From Distichodus sexfasciatus (Eukaryota; Chordata; Actinopteri; Characiformes; Distichodontidae), in assembly GCA_032718565.1 (NCBI GenBank), contig JAVGVS010000558.1:124001-188000 (forward strand): a stretch of 64,000 bases of DNA. The letters run 5' to 3'. The position numbers and the translations under genes are program-made. Below the pieces are notes generated by a model. That model saw nothing but the letters and a program-made list of their open reading frames with translations, did no database searches and had not been told where the DNA came from. Positions within the stretch are counted from its first letter, which is position 1; each line of letters starts with the position of its first letter. Of the stretch, positions 42,703 to 56,500 are shown piece by piece.

Positions 42703-45700
42703 TTAGAGGAGGGTGTCATCAGTGCAGCCGCCCTCGAGTCCATAGCGGAACTCCTGGAGATTGGACACCCCATAGAAATGGATAAAGGCAGCCGCCACCA
42801 CAAGCACGTGAAATATCTGGTGTGAATGAAACTAAGTAGAAGGGAGAGATTTAGTGTAAGTAAGATATCCACACACACACGTAACACAGTCAAGTTCCCT
42901 GGAATTAAGATTAGCTAATTATTAATAATTATAATTAAAATGACCTGCATTTTAAAAAGTCGATTTTGAGAAACCTTAGCTATCCTCAAGAAATTGTATT
43001 TGTGAGAAGTGTTAACTTACCCAGATATCACACTTGCCAGGGAAATAGCGCTCTGGAATTCTTGCAGCATACAGCCCAGCCCCTGTGATGTACATGGCGC
43101 CCATTAAGTAGAACCAGCCCATCTGTCCGACTGTAGTGGCCTTGACAAAGCCTTCTTCAATAGTGAAGTGCATTGTGGGGACTATACCACTCAGTCCAAG
43201 ACCCATAAATACTCCTGCATTGAAAACATGAGAAAAACCACATTTTACATAAATTAGAGCAATTTGTATAATTTATATAACTAGAGCAATTTTTCGTGAT
43301 TAGTAAAACAGTAGTAAAAGTATCACAAATGAATGTTCCTAAACCAAAATGCAATGTCTCCAAACCTAATTTTGTAATCATTTCTGCAAAAAGCTTTTTT
43401 TTTTTGCCTGCCTACGGAATCAGAATAAAACGTGCCTGCTCGAGTGGGCCTGTGTCGAGGCGTGGAGAAGCGATCCCACTGGGCCACAATGATGGCAGCG
43501 ATGCCCAACACACAGACAATTGTGAGGTAGATGAGGCGGGGCTGTGGGGAGCAGTAGAACGAGTAGTAGAGCCAGGGTACAAACGATCCCATGATCAGCA
43601 GAGCAATGCCAGAGTAGTCCAACCTGCGAGAGTACAAAGACAGAAGCATTCATGTCATGAAAAGCATCTTGTAACTTAAGTATGCTCACGGCCGTGGTGC
43701 ACCTACTTGGAGAAGGTGCGAGACACTTTCTCTGAGTGGCAGTAGACTGTGTGAAAGAGCCAGGAAAAGCTGAGACAGAGCACTGCACCCAAGAAGAACA
43801 TCCCAAACACCACTTTCTCCTGTAGTGGGGCCATGAAGTACATGTTGGGCCTCAGCATGGTGAGAGTGCCCAGAAACAGGAACAATATCAACCCTGTGAA
43901 GAAAAATGAAAGTGAATGATAATGTGTCATTGTGAACACCACCACAACACACAGTGCACCACCACGAAATGTGACCTCTGCATTTGACCAATCCGTGACA
44001 AGGGCAGCGCCTGGGGAGCAGTGCTCGGGGATGGTACCTTGCTCATGAGAACCTCAGTGCTGGTACCTTTACCGGTCCTGGATTTGAACCTGCAATTTTC
44101 TGATCACGAGGCGAACACCCTACTGTTACGCTACCAACTGCCCAAATGGGCATAAATAGATAACTATGGTGGAGAAACAGTATGTAAGAGTATACAAGTG
44201 TCACTGAGCTGATGCCATAAAGTGTCACCTGACAATCAAACCAGAGACAAATTTATTAAATAAACATTGAACCGAATTTCTGGGGGGGATTTTAAACACC
44301 TGTTCCAATTCTTCCTGTAGGATAATGTCCACATTAAAGTTTTATCAATGTAAGGTCTTAACTACAAGATCATCTGTTCTGACAGTACTACACATTAATT
44401 TCTTCAAAGTGCTCCCACAAACGTATGCTTTTAAAACTGAATACTAAATTATTAGATGACAAATAAAACCATGTTCCCATATAATGTGTATCTGCAAAAC
44501 ACTCTGTGTATACATAAAGTAAAAAATCCTGATAACTGACTATGGCTAAATAAAATGTGCAAATGTGCACATATTTATGGACTTGCTGAAATAACCACCA
44601 CCTAAAATTTGTGTAACAGACCATATCTAGAGCAGCAAGCTCTACTACACCTTGTTTTTGTTCACCGTCCTTGTAACTGGAGCAGCTTTTTACCCGTTGC
44701 TCTAAATATATGCATGAGGCTCACATCAGTGGCGGCTATTCATTCTCTGTGTCAAAAAATGCTAAGGACAACCCACCAAGCAAATGTGTCCAGATATTCC
44801 CAGTCTCTGTGTGGATCCTGAAAATGCTGCCAAAGCAGGCACGGAAGGAAGGCATGGGTGGCCGGTGTCCGTGCAGGAGGTAGTCATTGTCCTTAAGCCA
44901 CTCTGGTAATACGTGAAAGGGTATGACCCTCCAGCGGCCCTCCCAAACCTGCAGAGAAAATGCCAGGAAAGCCTCAGTATATGCACTGCTGCTACATAGT
45001 TAAATTTGAGAAAAGCGTCTCGTTCTGCAGTCTCACCTTGTGGACAAACTCTTCCATTTTTTCCATGGCATGGTGAGCTTGCAGGGGAAGAGTAAGAACC
45101 TCACCAACCTCATCGTCTTCATTTTCATCAACTGCGAGAGAACTTGCCCCCTGTTAGTACAGGCAGTTAAAACTGTTAGTAACAAAAAGGTAAGACATAA
45201 GTTAGTCACTCTGGCTACGTTCACACTGCCAACCTCATCGTTCAATTCCGATTTTTTGCCCAGATCGGATTTTCTATCTTGACGGTTCACATTCATAACT
45301 ACAAGTGACCTGTGTCTGACTGTAATGTGAACGCATCAGTCCTCCGAAACGTCACGCATGCGCACACTGATGCGTTTTTACACGGGTCGACTGTGTCACC
45401 AACAACAAAAAACGTCATATCTGTGGGACGACGCATGGCATTAAAAATGGAGGCGTTAGTAGCTCACGCATGTATCGCACTTTGCTCTGGAAGACGACAA
45501 ACAGTGAATCAGCTGTACATGAGCAGGTCGAAAAGGAGAAAAAAAAAGTCAATTAAATCCCCAACTTCTCCATCCTTCCACTGACTGTTATCGCCCCTCT
45601 CATTTTTACCTTCCCGCGCTGTCGGTGCAGGCTGATGATGTCAGCGCATGCGTATAAGCAAAAAGCCACGTGAATTCCGATCTGAGCGTTCACGTTCAGG

Positions 45701-46467
45701 TCGCAAGGCCGCGAATCGGATACGTATGAGATTTAGGCCTCGTTTACACTGTCAGTTAAATGTGACCCAATTCCGATTTTTTTGCTCATACGTGACACAG
45801 ATCGGATCTGTTCCATGACAGTGTAAACAGGAAAAAAACGCATGCATTCGGATATTTTGAGATCGGTTTCAGGCCTCGTTCATATGTGGAAATAAATCAG
45901 ATATAAATCAGATATGTGCCAGTGCGACTGTCATGTAAACAGGCAGATCGGATTTTCCTAGGCATTGCCTTCTGTGCGTCATTAAAACTGCGACAATTTA
46001 GTACTTCATCGCGGTTTAATGACGTCGTGTAACAAGCGAATCGGATGTGGGTCACAATTTTTAAACAGAAGGTCAAAAAAATCGGATATAGGCAAGAAAT
46101 CAGAATTGAGCATCAAGACCTGCAGTGTAAACGAGGCCTTAGTGCCACATATGGAAGTGACACAAATCTGATCTGAAAAGATCAGATTTGCGCGTCCACA
46201 CAGCCCTGAAAAGATCAGATCTGTGTCATATTAAGGCAAAAAAATCCGAATTTGAGTCACTTGAGCACGGCAGTGTGACCGCAGCCTCTTTTGGCCAGGT
46301 AAAACAACAGCTGGAGTGCCTGCCTCTGATCGAAGCGTGTTATCCACCAAGGGATCGAGCTCCTCCAAAAGGGGTCCAAGTTCCATCAGCTCCACGTCAG
46401 CTGGAACATGGCATTCCTCAGAGATCTGACAGTCTGCATTGCTGGCAGACCCGTTTCGGCCTGACAT
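42703..46467 (-). CDS. adipor1: Adiponectin receptor 1
   Basis: Seven-transmembrane PAQR-family receptor with an inverted topology and an intrinsic zinc-dependent ceramidase site. Exons: about 46290-46467 (ATG at 46465-46467, MSGRNGSASNADC), 45037-45150, 44777-44948, 43707-43893, 43436-43623, 43021-43214 and 42703-42831 (stop TAA). The zinc ligands are visible: SWLFHTVYCH, LDYSG and SHQIFHVLV. The C-terminus EFRYGLEGGCTDDTLL is typical. The donor of the first coding exon is unresolved; candidates around 46295-46340 give a protein of about 367-382 residues, the family length being about 375. The intron between 43436 and 43214 uses a GC donor. A hAT-like element fills most of intron 1. Confidence 0.95.
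43903..44143 (-). repeat. tRNA-derived SINE (family A), copy in adipor1
   Basis: Minus-orientation copy lying in the intron upstream of exon 43707-43893. Its 3' tail (minus strand CATTCACTTTCATTTTTC) runs directly into the acceptor CTTCACAG. Confidence 0.8.
45213..46286. mobile_element. hAT-like element with a nested copy in adipor1 intron 1
   Basis: The outer ends are GGCTACGTTCACACTGCC and, inverted, GGCTGCGGTCACACTGCC. A second element at 45736-46139 with ends AGGCCTCGTTTACACTG and, inverted, AGGCCTCGTTTACACTG lies inside it. Both are rich in AGATCGGAT/CCGATCT. The outer right end touches the adipor1 coding exon at 46287. Confidence 0.75.
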
Positions 46468-48455
46468 AAGTAGACTGCCCTGTGTCCCGTCCAGGACTGT
46501 TGTCTCTTACTGAAGCCTGGCACTTTGGACCGTAGATTCTAATGCAAAAAAAAAAAAGACATCGCATGTTTATATTCACCTAAAATCATTCCACAACGGT
46601 TTACCACAGCAGCACACGAGAAAACCCAGGTTATCTTCGATTGAAGGGCTGAGGAAAAACAGCCAGGTATGGATCTGTCTTTTACAATACATTTTCTACA
46701 ATGTTTTCCATCCCTAGTTCACGTCGTTATCGCTCATTAGTGCCATTCAGCGGAGCTAATTAGCGCTCGTTAGAATTTGCGTCAACGCAATAGCAGGTAA
46801 GCGAGATTAAGCAGGCAACGTTTGCATTACAAATAGACTAGCCACCCGTTACAACAAATCCACAGAAAATTGTGAGCGCAAATTAGGAAGGCTCTGCAGC
46901 GGATGCTATAAAATAACTGGTCTGTAATAGAATATGTGCAGTATATTGTGGCGAGCAGCAAACGACACTTCGAACATCGTTCTAACGTTTACATACGTGG
47001 TTAGCCAGATAATCTCTCCATTCATTTTAGCTGGAAAGCAACCTTAACGTTTACTAGCTAATGTTAGGCCAACTGGGACAAATATTAACATTGGGACCAC
47101 TACTGTAAGCTATCTAAATAAAATATATATATAAAAAAAGAGCGATGGTAACATATCTACTTAGCGGAATTGTCATGCATTGACCGGCTTACGTTACAGT
47201 CGAGGCTAATTGCTAAAACAACACGGCTAGCCTCACTGGTAAGTCTGCTACATTGAAAATACGGCCATTTAGGTACGACTGCAAATGAATGACTTAAATA
47301 TGAAGCAATATACACATCGTTTATAGGTGAAGTTACCAGGTGTCCAAAGCAACGCTGCAGAGAAATTTGATCCTTTCCGGGTCTTACAAACACTAAACAG
47401 AAGCAGTAGCATGTCGGGTGAAGCAGAGCAGCGGGCAACGTCTCAAACCGACCACTGTACTACACAGTATGTATAGCACTGTCGCGAGTTCATAGTTTGA
47501 CATACTATGCAGTGCACTTGTATGCAGATTGGAATACGGCCGCCGAATTTAAGCTCCTCGACGTTGTAAACAAAATACGCGTCGGCTCCATCTGCTGGAT
47601 AGACAACCCCACTTACGTTTAGCGTCGAAAATGAGTTTTAGTCGCCGTTGAGCGTTGTAAATGTTAGACGTTTTTGAAAGGGGGAAAAAAAAAAATTAAA
47701 CGATCCCTCACAAACAAAATGTATAGACTTGCATGTATCCGTAGCAATATGATTAGGGTGGTGACGGCAAAGGATGTCACTTTAACTTGAACACTGATGT
47801 GCTAGCCCATTTTCTGCTATTTCATACATTATCTCCCGCAATTCCCGACCATTGTGAAGGTCCTGTGATACAATATGCTTGACTATCGACGCAACATGGC
47901 TGGGCCACATTCTGTAAAGCCATAATCTCCCGGTAGCTAATCCCATGGTCTGCCATTAAATCGTTCTGGATAAAGGTGGAGACATTTACATGAATTGCCT
48001 AAAACGGTTTTAAGACTTGATGATCAATAAATACTCAAGCAGCCTGTTGTCGTGGTAAATTTGATAGATCACTTCATTCTTTTAGTCTTTCATGTGACAT
48101 TTCAGGAAAATAGGCATGTGTTCTTTCAGGCATTATATGAAATGCGAGGAAATAAATACTTAAATATATTATAAAGTACAAGGGAATGTACTTCTACTTG
48201 ATTTATTTTTGCCTTCATGAAGCTTCATTAAATCTTGCGTTTATAGGCATTTCGGTGTATCGGTAGCGGATGTATCTTTGGAGTTCGCGGTGAACTACCG
48301 TAGAACCCCCTATAGGCGCGCACCCGAATTTTAAGAGCAAATGACTGACGTGAAGGACTTGAAGAATTGCAATCAACTTGTATATTTTTCAGCCTTATGA
48401 CAAGTAGAACACAAATTCAAGTTACACTAGAACATCTTAACGCTTCTATCAAGAC
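46468..48455. other. adipor1 5' UTR/promoter region and spacer
   Basis: No coding exon is seen. The start of transcription is not identifiable; sequence near 47440-47590 is locally richer in CG. The stretch 47600-48455 has no recognisable gene. Confidence 0.4.
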
Positions 48456-48645
48456 GTGGTGGTGGTCAGGATGCTCGCCTCTGGACCAAGAGGTTGTGGG
48501 TTCGAATCCTTCCTTCGGCACTTCCACCATGGGGTCCCTGAGCAAGACCTTTAACCCCAAGTTGCTCCAGGGAGACTGTCCCTGAAATTAAGAAATGGAA
48601 GTCGCTCTGGATAAGAGTGTCGCATAAATGCCATAAATGTAAATG
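48456..48645 (+). repeat. tRNA-derived SINE (family B)
   Basis: Box A-like GGTGGTCAGGATGCTCGCC and box B-like GGTTCGAATCC are followed by the tail GCTCTGGATAAGAGTGTCGC and AAATGCCATAAATGTAAATG, a tail widespread in fish SINEs. Confidence 0.8.
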
Positions 48646-48680
48646 TACATATCACAGAGAATAAACAGGTCATTACTGAC

Positions 48681-48930
48681 AGTTGGTGGTGTAACGGTAG
48701 GGTGTTCACCCCCGTGATCGGAAGGTTGCAGGTTCGAATCCAGGGCTGGTAAAGTTACCACTGAGGTACTCATAAGCAAGGTACTGTCCCCAAGCACTGC
48801 TCCCTTGTTAGCTGCCCACTGCTCCTTCAAGGATGGGTCAAATGCAGAGGTCACATTTCGTTGTGGTGCACTGTGTGCTGTGCTGTTGTGTGTTCACAAT
48901 GACAAATAATCTTTCACTTTTCACTTTCAC
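48681..48930 (+). repeat. tRNA-derived SINE (family A), full-length plus-strand copy
   Basis: The best-preserved copy: head TTGGTGGTGTAACGGTAGGG, box B GGTTCGAATCC, body CAAATGCAGAGGTCACATTT, and tail CTTTCACTTTTCACTTTCAC. Confidence 0.85.
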
Positions 48931-49204
48931 CAGTCAGGACAGGTGATCAACTGAAACCATACATAATTATATGGAACAAAAAAGAAAATGTGTCTGTTGC
49001 CAGTAAGTTTAATGCAATGCAAGTATCAGCAAAAAACTGTTGTCTAGTTCTCTTATGCCTAAACCAATCACCACAAATGCAGAAATGGACTGGGAAAATT
49101 GGCCGCCTGGAACTCAGCAAATAGCCTACTACTGAATACCTCAAAACCAAGTAACTCCTCAACTTCATCAGTGAACAATATGTGGAAATAGTACACTTGT
49201 TCAT

Positions 49205-49410
49205 GTCCTAGGCACCCACATCTCCGCTGATCTTTACAGGACCATCAACACCACATCTGTTGTGAAGAAGGCACACCAACAGCTGCACTTTCTGCTTGTG
49301 ATCAGAAAAACCGCTCTTCACTCCTCTGTGGAATCTGTGCTCACCTACTATGTGTATGGTTTGCTTGCTGCACTAAGGTCCAGTGTAGCCTCAAAGGCTG
49401 TACTATTTTT
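49205..49410 (+). mobile_element. L2-like LINE reverse transcriptase fragment
   Basis: The text translates with breaks to GTHIS-ADL, INTTSVVKKAHQQLHFL and RSSVESVLTYYVYG, the typical C-terminal end of L2/Maui-type reverse transcriptases. The rest is too decayed to place. The sequence from 49411 to 50268 holds no gene I can recognise. Confidence 0.65.
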
Positions 49411-50268
49411 AGAACATTATATTGCACAGTGGAAATGCTACTTTCCTTGTGCATTGCACTATTTTAAGAACTCAATGCACTTTTTAAGAACCCCGTGCAC
49501 TATTTTCAAAGAACATTCTAATTTATTGCATTGGAAAATGCAATTCAGTTTGTATATGCTGTATTTCTGAGCATTTTATTAGCTTATAAACTGTTTTCAT
49601 TGAGCTCCCATAAAGACTATTCTATTTTTAAATCTACAATCCTACACACCCTAGTACTTACTAACAAGGCAGTAATAGGATAGTGATCTCACTCCACTCA
49701 GAAGCCTTCTTATTTGCTTTATTTTTCATGCTGTTTTCATCATCAGTGTGCCACTAAAATTTACACCAAAATGTATTTGTATCATAAAACACTGTACAGC
49801 ATATGCAAAAGCTCATTTCAAGTGCATATCCACAATGTGGACCATGTCAATACCAGCACATTATATGGGGTATTAGACCACAATAACAGCCTGAAAAAAA
49901 AACACTGAGGGAAAATCTTATAAAAAATAAAAGTGAGCAAAAGCAGGTAATATCTAAACATTATATATAGAGAAAGTTTCATGATTCAATATATAAGGGC
50001 ACTGTTTTAATGATCTCTCAACAAGTGAGCATCTTCTAGCCTGTAAAACAACATTTAGTAAGTTTCATTTGAAATATTTTGACTGGTACTCACAAAGCAC
50101 CTGAAAGACATTCGTAAATTTGTAGAAGTTTAACAGTGGCTTCACTTTGTGAATTCCTTGCTGAATCTACTTAACCTGAAGAGAGATCTGTGCGTCTGGA
50201 AAGGCATTGGTGATTGTTAATAAGTGTTATCATCTTTGGAATATCTCTGCTCAGAGGGAGTGAAAATG

Positions 50269-52791
50269 CTAGTAGGTAAAGCGCTGGCTCTGCCTGTAGC
50301 CCAGCTTGTCAAGATTGGGATTGCACGCAAACTGGATCATGGGGGGAGGACCACACATGAGGATCATGCAGTCGTCCCCAGGCACTGGAAGGTGCTGCTG
50401 GATCATGTCTGCGTTGATGAAGCCTTGACTATACTCCCAGTCTGCAGCAAGGAGACACAGAAGAAGGCACCCAATCACATTAGGGTGAGCAATATACACT
50501 ATTACATACTGCATCTGCTGTTGCTCCTGTTTATGTCACAAAACTGTTCAGACACTATGAACTCTTTAAGACCTGAACGTGTCCTGCAAGACCTGGGATT
50601 TACGTGTTGCCCAGTCACAATACAATCCCACAAGCATGTGATGTGATAGGACCCCTCCTGCTTCTAAGATTTACAAGATTAAAGGGACATGCTGTTTGGC
50701 ATCTCCTCTGGCACCGGATACATTCAGGTCTTGAAGTGGCTGATGACTGTATGAAAATGATCATTTGTGGGATGAGGGAAGAACATATACCTGCAGGGGC
50801 TCTGTCAAGAGTGAACCACAGTTTGAACCTTTCTGGATGTCTGGCCTGAATCTCTTCAAGTTCATCCCTCAGAAGAATATCCTTCTCAGTCTATAAATTA
50901 TGTTGGATTACACAAACACACACTTTTTGTTTAACATGATTTAATATGAGCTCAAGAAATAATCAACTTCATATTCTACACAAAGAACATACCTGGTTGG
51001 CAAACAGCAAGCTGCATTTCGTTGTGTCCTTAGGGTTCTTCATTATGTCACGGATTAGCTGCAACATTGGGGTGATGCCTTTCAAAACCAAAAGCAAGGA
51101 TTTATTAGTAAGTCTTTGGCTTCCTTCACACTCTCTTTATTTACTACAAAGAAGAAAAATATACACCATACCTGTTCCACCAGCAATGAGACCCAGTGAG
51201 TTGGCGCTCTTAATCTCGGCTGGGGATTTCTTATCAGACTGTATGGCAAACTGACCTAACAGATGAGAGCAAATGTCTGAGACAAGGCCAGAGTTCTTCA
51301 AAAGACACACTGAAACAAACAATTATCTAGGTTATAATTAAAGTGTGGCTTTACCATTGCCTTTGTACTCCAGCAAGCCTCCAGGCCCCCTGAATTCAAC
51401 CACATCTCCAAGTTGCAAGCCTTCCAAGTACTGAGACATTTTACCTCCATCGGGGAATTTTGCATTGGCATTCTTGAAGTAAATCTGCACAGCAACATTT
51501 GCTTAGTTTATTAGGTTAGTGCACAGGATGACCGAGTTAAGCGTTGAGGGGAGAGCAAACAATCACCTTTACAACAAGATCAACAAATCCCGTGTCATCG
51601 TCACTGGAGACTGGAGTATAAGGACGCACAACAAGGCTGCCATCTATCCGAGCAGAGAGGTAGACATGTTTCCCTTTGACATACAAAAACTCTTGTCAGT
51701 AAACTTGGCAAACTCCAATGTTAAACATGCATATACACACACATCTAGAGTGACTTTCATTTTCTCATTACAAGGACGGTCTGGGGTGACTTTGGGGTTA
51801 AGGGCCTTGCTCAGGGGTTCCTGGGATACAAACTCACAGTTTTATGATAACTCAACACATCTCAGAGTCTGTCCTCACGTCATGAAGAGTGTGACACTGG
51901 CACACAATACAATGCATCACAAAGAAGCAAGGCTCGCCACAAAAAGGTGAGCATGATGGTGGGATAACTTGGAATAAAACGCTGGGCTTACCTACGGGTA
52001 GGCCCAAGACATGTTCTGGGCTTGGCAGGGCAAAGCGAAACTTGCGTGTGTCGTGGCTAACAATCTGAGACGGGAAACATTAGGACACTTTAGAAAACTG
52101 ATCCGTTACTTGACATACCCGTCCAAAATAAAATGCACATTCGGAAGACAGGGATGTTCACGAATATTCGGCTAGGCGTGAAAACCAGGAGTCAGTTTCT
52201 CCGAACAGTACCTCTTTGTCTATGAGTCTCAGTTTGTATTTCTCAGACGGTTCAGCCAAGGTAACGGGAGCCTTCTTTTTCTTGCCAAAGTAAAAGTAGC
52301 CCAAAATAACAACAGTAGACAGCACCACCGCTCCAGCCGTCACGGCCACCGCAGTTTTCTAAACCCCCCCCCAAAAAAAGACACAATGCACATCTCACTT
52401 GTACGAATGATCCGAACAAATCAAACAAGTTAATCGCCACGTTTTATTACGGCCAGAAGCACGACTAAGGTGGGACACACGCGTCCGGCACGGGTGAGGA
52501 ATGTTTTGACTTGTGTTTGCCCAAGTATCCGCCCTTCCTCGTCATTCTCAGCAAACAGCACACCCTGCCTGCCCATACATAGACAGGCTGCTATTAGATG
52601 GGAGTTAATGTTGATTACAGAATTAGCTAGCTCATATTTAGGTTTTACAAAAGCAACTATAGTTTCCAACCAACTTAAGCTAGCCCCCGTTGACAACATA
52701 CCAAGCCTTACAATGCAGAGCCTTAAATAACAGCAGTTTTAAGAACCTTCGTCGTTATTTAACTGGAGATACGTACCAAAGCGTATGTCAT
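50269..52791 (-). CDS. cyb5r1: NADH-cytochrome b5 reductase 1
   Basis: A membrane-anchored flavoprotein that passes electrons from NADH to cytochrome b5. Exons: 52777-52791 (15 bp, MTYAL), 52212-52358, 51992-52064, 51567-51673, 51355-51484, 51172-51255, 50993-51078, 50791-50890, 50269-50441 (stop TAG). They join perfectly into 304 codons, the family length. The N-terminal TAVAVTAGAVVLSTVVILGY is a membrane anchor followed by KKKK. The FAD-binding motif is VVRPYTPVSSDDD; NADH-binding motifs are AGGTGITPMLQ and MCGPPPMIQ. The C-terminus LDKLGY then RFTY fits CYB5R1 rather than CYB5R3. The first coding exon holds only five codons. Confidence 0.96.
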
Positions 52792-53513
52792 AGTTGCTTC
52801 TCCGCACCAACAGCCGCAGAGACGGAGAACCAAGGTGTTCCCTGCGCTGCGTGGTCGCGAGTGACACATTCATTGTGGAGACAGTGCGCATGCGTCACAG
52901 TGTGCAAACCACGCCCACTCTGACGGCAAAGGCGCTTGGGGGGTTTTTGGTCACGGTACAAAAACTAGTTGTTGGTTAGCCGTGTTTATTTGCAATCTAA
53001 GATGTTGACTCACTTAACGTCACATTATTATTTTATTTTCATACAAAGATACAAAGATAATTCAACCTGGATAACACTACAGCAGCCATTCTGCACCACG
53101 ACACTCACCACACATTAGAAAGGGAGAAAGGGCAGGAGAGAATTAGCTATTTTCAGACAGTGTGTAGGATTAAGAGGTTTGAAAGGTGGTTATTTTTAAC
53201 CAGGACACGAACGCAGAAACACTGCCTAGAGAATGTACAAAGAATGCAAGAGTTGTACTCTTAACTGTTGGCCATTAACTCAGGGGTTAGGACAAGAAGA
53301 CAGCGTTCCTGTCAATTTGGACATTTTCAAATGTAAACAATAATCATGCATGTATTTGTACTCATATTAGAAAAATGCCACATTACTGACAAATTCCAAA
53401 ACTGCAGTCAGTATAAACAAAACAAGGAGGTATTATAAACTTTCAATTACAGTATTCATCGTTATCCTTTGTGCATGGATTGTCATTTTAGTTTCATTCA
53501 TTGGTTAAAAGTC
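52792..53513. other. cyb5r1 promoter side and rnpep 3' flank
   Basis: 52792-52930 is GC-richer and includes GCGCATGCG; it probably holds the cyb5r1 5' UTR and promoter. The remainder is probably rnpep 3' UTR. No other gene is seen. Confidence 0.4.
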
Positions 53514-56500
53514 TCAAACCATTATCTTTTGTACATAATTTCTGACATTGACGTGGAGCTGGTGGGAAGTGGCAGAGAAAATCTCGGTAGCCAGAGCCTT
53601 TGTCTCTTCTGTTCCATTCCAAAGGGCTCGATACACAGGCAATGTGTATTTCTGCTTTCCCTGTAAAAAATAAATAAAAAAATAAAAAAATAATGAAGAC
53701 AATCAAGAGAGATAATCAATGCCATTTATACAACTGCAAAGTGAGTGAAATTTCATACAAACCCTGACCTGACAGCTGAGGAAACTGCGAACATGTTGGA
53801 ATCCTGACTTGTGCTGGTTTTTCACAACAATCTGTGCCCAGCGTAATCTTAGTTCAGCATTGCTGGACTTTACAATGTGTGGATATTGATCTTCTAGCAT
53901 TTTGATGTTACCTGGTAAACAATAAAACATTTTTTTCTATTAATATAAAGACACACTCAACATCAACCATGAAAGAGAAAGGGCAAGCCAGGTTAAGCTT
54001 ACCTTCAGGGAGTGGAGACTTCTCAAGGATTTTGTCCAAAAAGTAGACAGTTTGGTATGTCTTCCATTGTTGGATATTAGTCTTACTGATGGAAGCAATG
54101 TCTACACTCTCTTGCCCCCAGAGTTCAGCTAGTTGCTCAGCTGGCTTCATCAGGGTCTGGCCAGCAGAGAGGTCAGGGAGGTATGGAGGCCAACCAGAAA
54201 TGTTGAGCCAGCTATCAAACTCCAAACCTAAGTGTGATCACACTGATTTTACCACAAACTAACAGTAAAGTTTACATAAATCAGCACTCAAAACCAATCA
54301 GTATTTGGTGTAGCAGCATCATTCCACATACCTTCAATCCTGTGAACACCCTTTTTCTTTAGGTCAGGGAAATACTCCAGATAGAATTCCAGCGCATCCT
54401 CCGCTATCACACTGCAGAACTTGAACTTGTCCACATATGCCTGTATGGTCAGCAATTAATGTGAGCAGTTTTAATGTCAAGCTGAATTTGTCTAGCATTA
54501 ATCTTTAGTTAATGTTACAAAAATGCACTGTATGTGAACCTTAAGGAAAGCATCAAAGCAACTCTGGTCCCCTGCAAGGTGGGCAAGGTAAGACACAAAA
54601 CAGAAACCTTTCTCATATGGTGTCTCATTGTATGTGTCATCAGGATCAACACCTGTTTTAAAACAAAATGTTAAAGATGGAAAACAATGTTGACAAACAA
54701 AACAGAACACAAAGCAGGAAAAAAGTATAACTTGCTTAATGACCTGGTTCGATCTTTACACGCAGTCTGTTGAGAGGATGATCTTCTCCAGTGTTATCCA
54801 TGTGCTGTCTCAGTAAGGCTCTACCTGTTGCTGCCTCTAGACTGGTATAAGCATCTCCTAAAATATGACATTCATATGCAATATTGTTTAAAACTGTAAT
54901 GCAGCACAGCTATGCCTTAGAACAATTTGAAGAACCATCCAATGCCTCTATAATTGAATCTAACTGCAACATGTATCTTGCCTTTATCAAGCAAGTCTTA
55001 CCATACAGCTCTCTGCAGACTCTGCGTTGGGCATACATAGTGAAACCCTCATTGAGCCAAAAATCCTCCCAGTTGGCATTTGTGACCAGGTTTCCAAACC
55101 AACTATGGCAGATTTCATGGATTATAACATCAGAAAGCGAGCGGTCCCCTGCCAGCAAACATGGTGTGACAAAGGTCAAGCAAGGGTTCTCCATCCCTCC
55201 AAAGGGGAAAGACGGGGGCATGAAGAGCACATCATACCTAGTTAGGAAAACAGCATCATTTACCGTTAAAATGATCCAATAATGTTAATAACAGTGGAAA
55301 CACTGAAATTTTGCTCCACATCCTGTAAAAAAACATGTCTTACTTCCCCCATACATATGGTCCAAAGATTTTCTCTGCTGCTAAGAGAAATTCCTCAATC
55401 ACACCATCGTATTCCTTCTTGGCAGCCTGCAGTAAGCAAGGCTCAGTCCAAACTCGGGTTCTGGAAAATAGAACAAGGCAAAACAGACCATCTTAACATC
55501 TTGTTTATTTGTTAATTGTGAGAAATGCCTTTGTGTTCAACAGGGACGTTTCTAGCTTTTAAGGACACCCTGCGCTTAGTCCAGACTGGATGTAAATTCA
55601 AAGAGGAGCTGAGGATTTTTAAAATTTGTATACAGTATATAAAAGGTGTTATAGTAGACTATAGACTGGCTAAATTATCATTTAATTTACAGATGCATGA
55701 ACGTTAATGGAATAAATGAGCAAAACAACTGTACAATTATTTTGACTACCCGGACTCAAAATAGCCTGGGCTGAAGCCCTGGTTAAATCGGCTGGCGACG
55801 CCCCTGATGACTATGAGTACATTATGAACAGTCCCGTTTGCATCGGGATAAGTTATGTAATTGCATCATGATGTTATAACTCTATACCCATTATGTGATA
55901 GCTGTAACTCTAATCCTTTTCTTGCGAAAATGCCTCTAGTTCACCTTGGTCCAACTTCAGCAGAAACCAAGTCCCCAACAGCCAGGGCCACCAGGTAAGC
56001 AGGTATTGGCTGGTCCATGATGAACAGGAAGGTGTTGTCAGCTTTTCTGTGCTCCCATTTAGTGGTGCTCATTACAGCAGTGAAACCATCAGGCACCTAA
56101 CAAGGGCAGAAGGCAACTAATGTGACTAAATCTTGGATTCTCTATTTATCAAAGCCATTACACATCATGTCATTCAATCAGCTTACTTTCCGTTACATTT
56201 TATTCACTTGTTCTCTCAAATAGTACCTCATGCATCCGATATCATGCAATAGTCTTGCCTTCACTTTCTCTAAATCTTCTGCAACAGATTATGTGGTCTT
56301 TACAGCAAATGACTTAATCTTCAACCAACTTTATTGCTTTTAGCACATGATATTGTCAATGGACTGAATTATGACAGGACATAAAACAAAGAGGATAAGA
56401 AATGTCACCATGAAACTAACACACATTTTGTAAGACAGACACTACAATCAAATACATAAGATTTATGTATTTGGCTTAAAATAATACTTGGATTAAGTAT

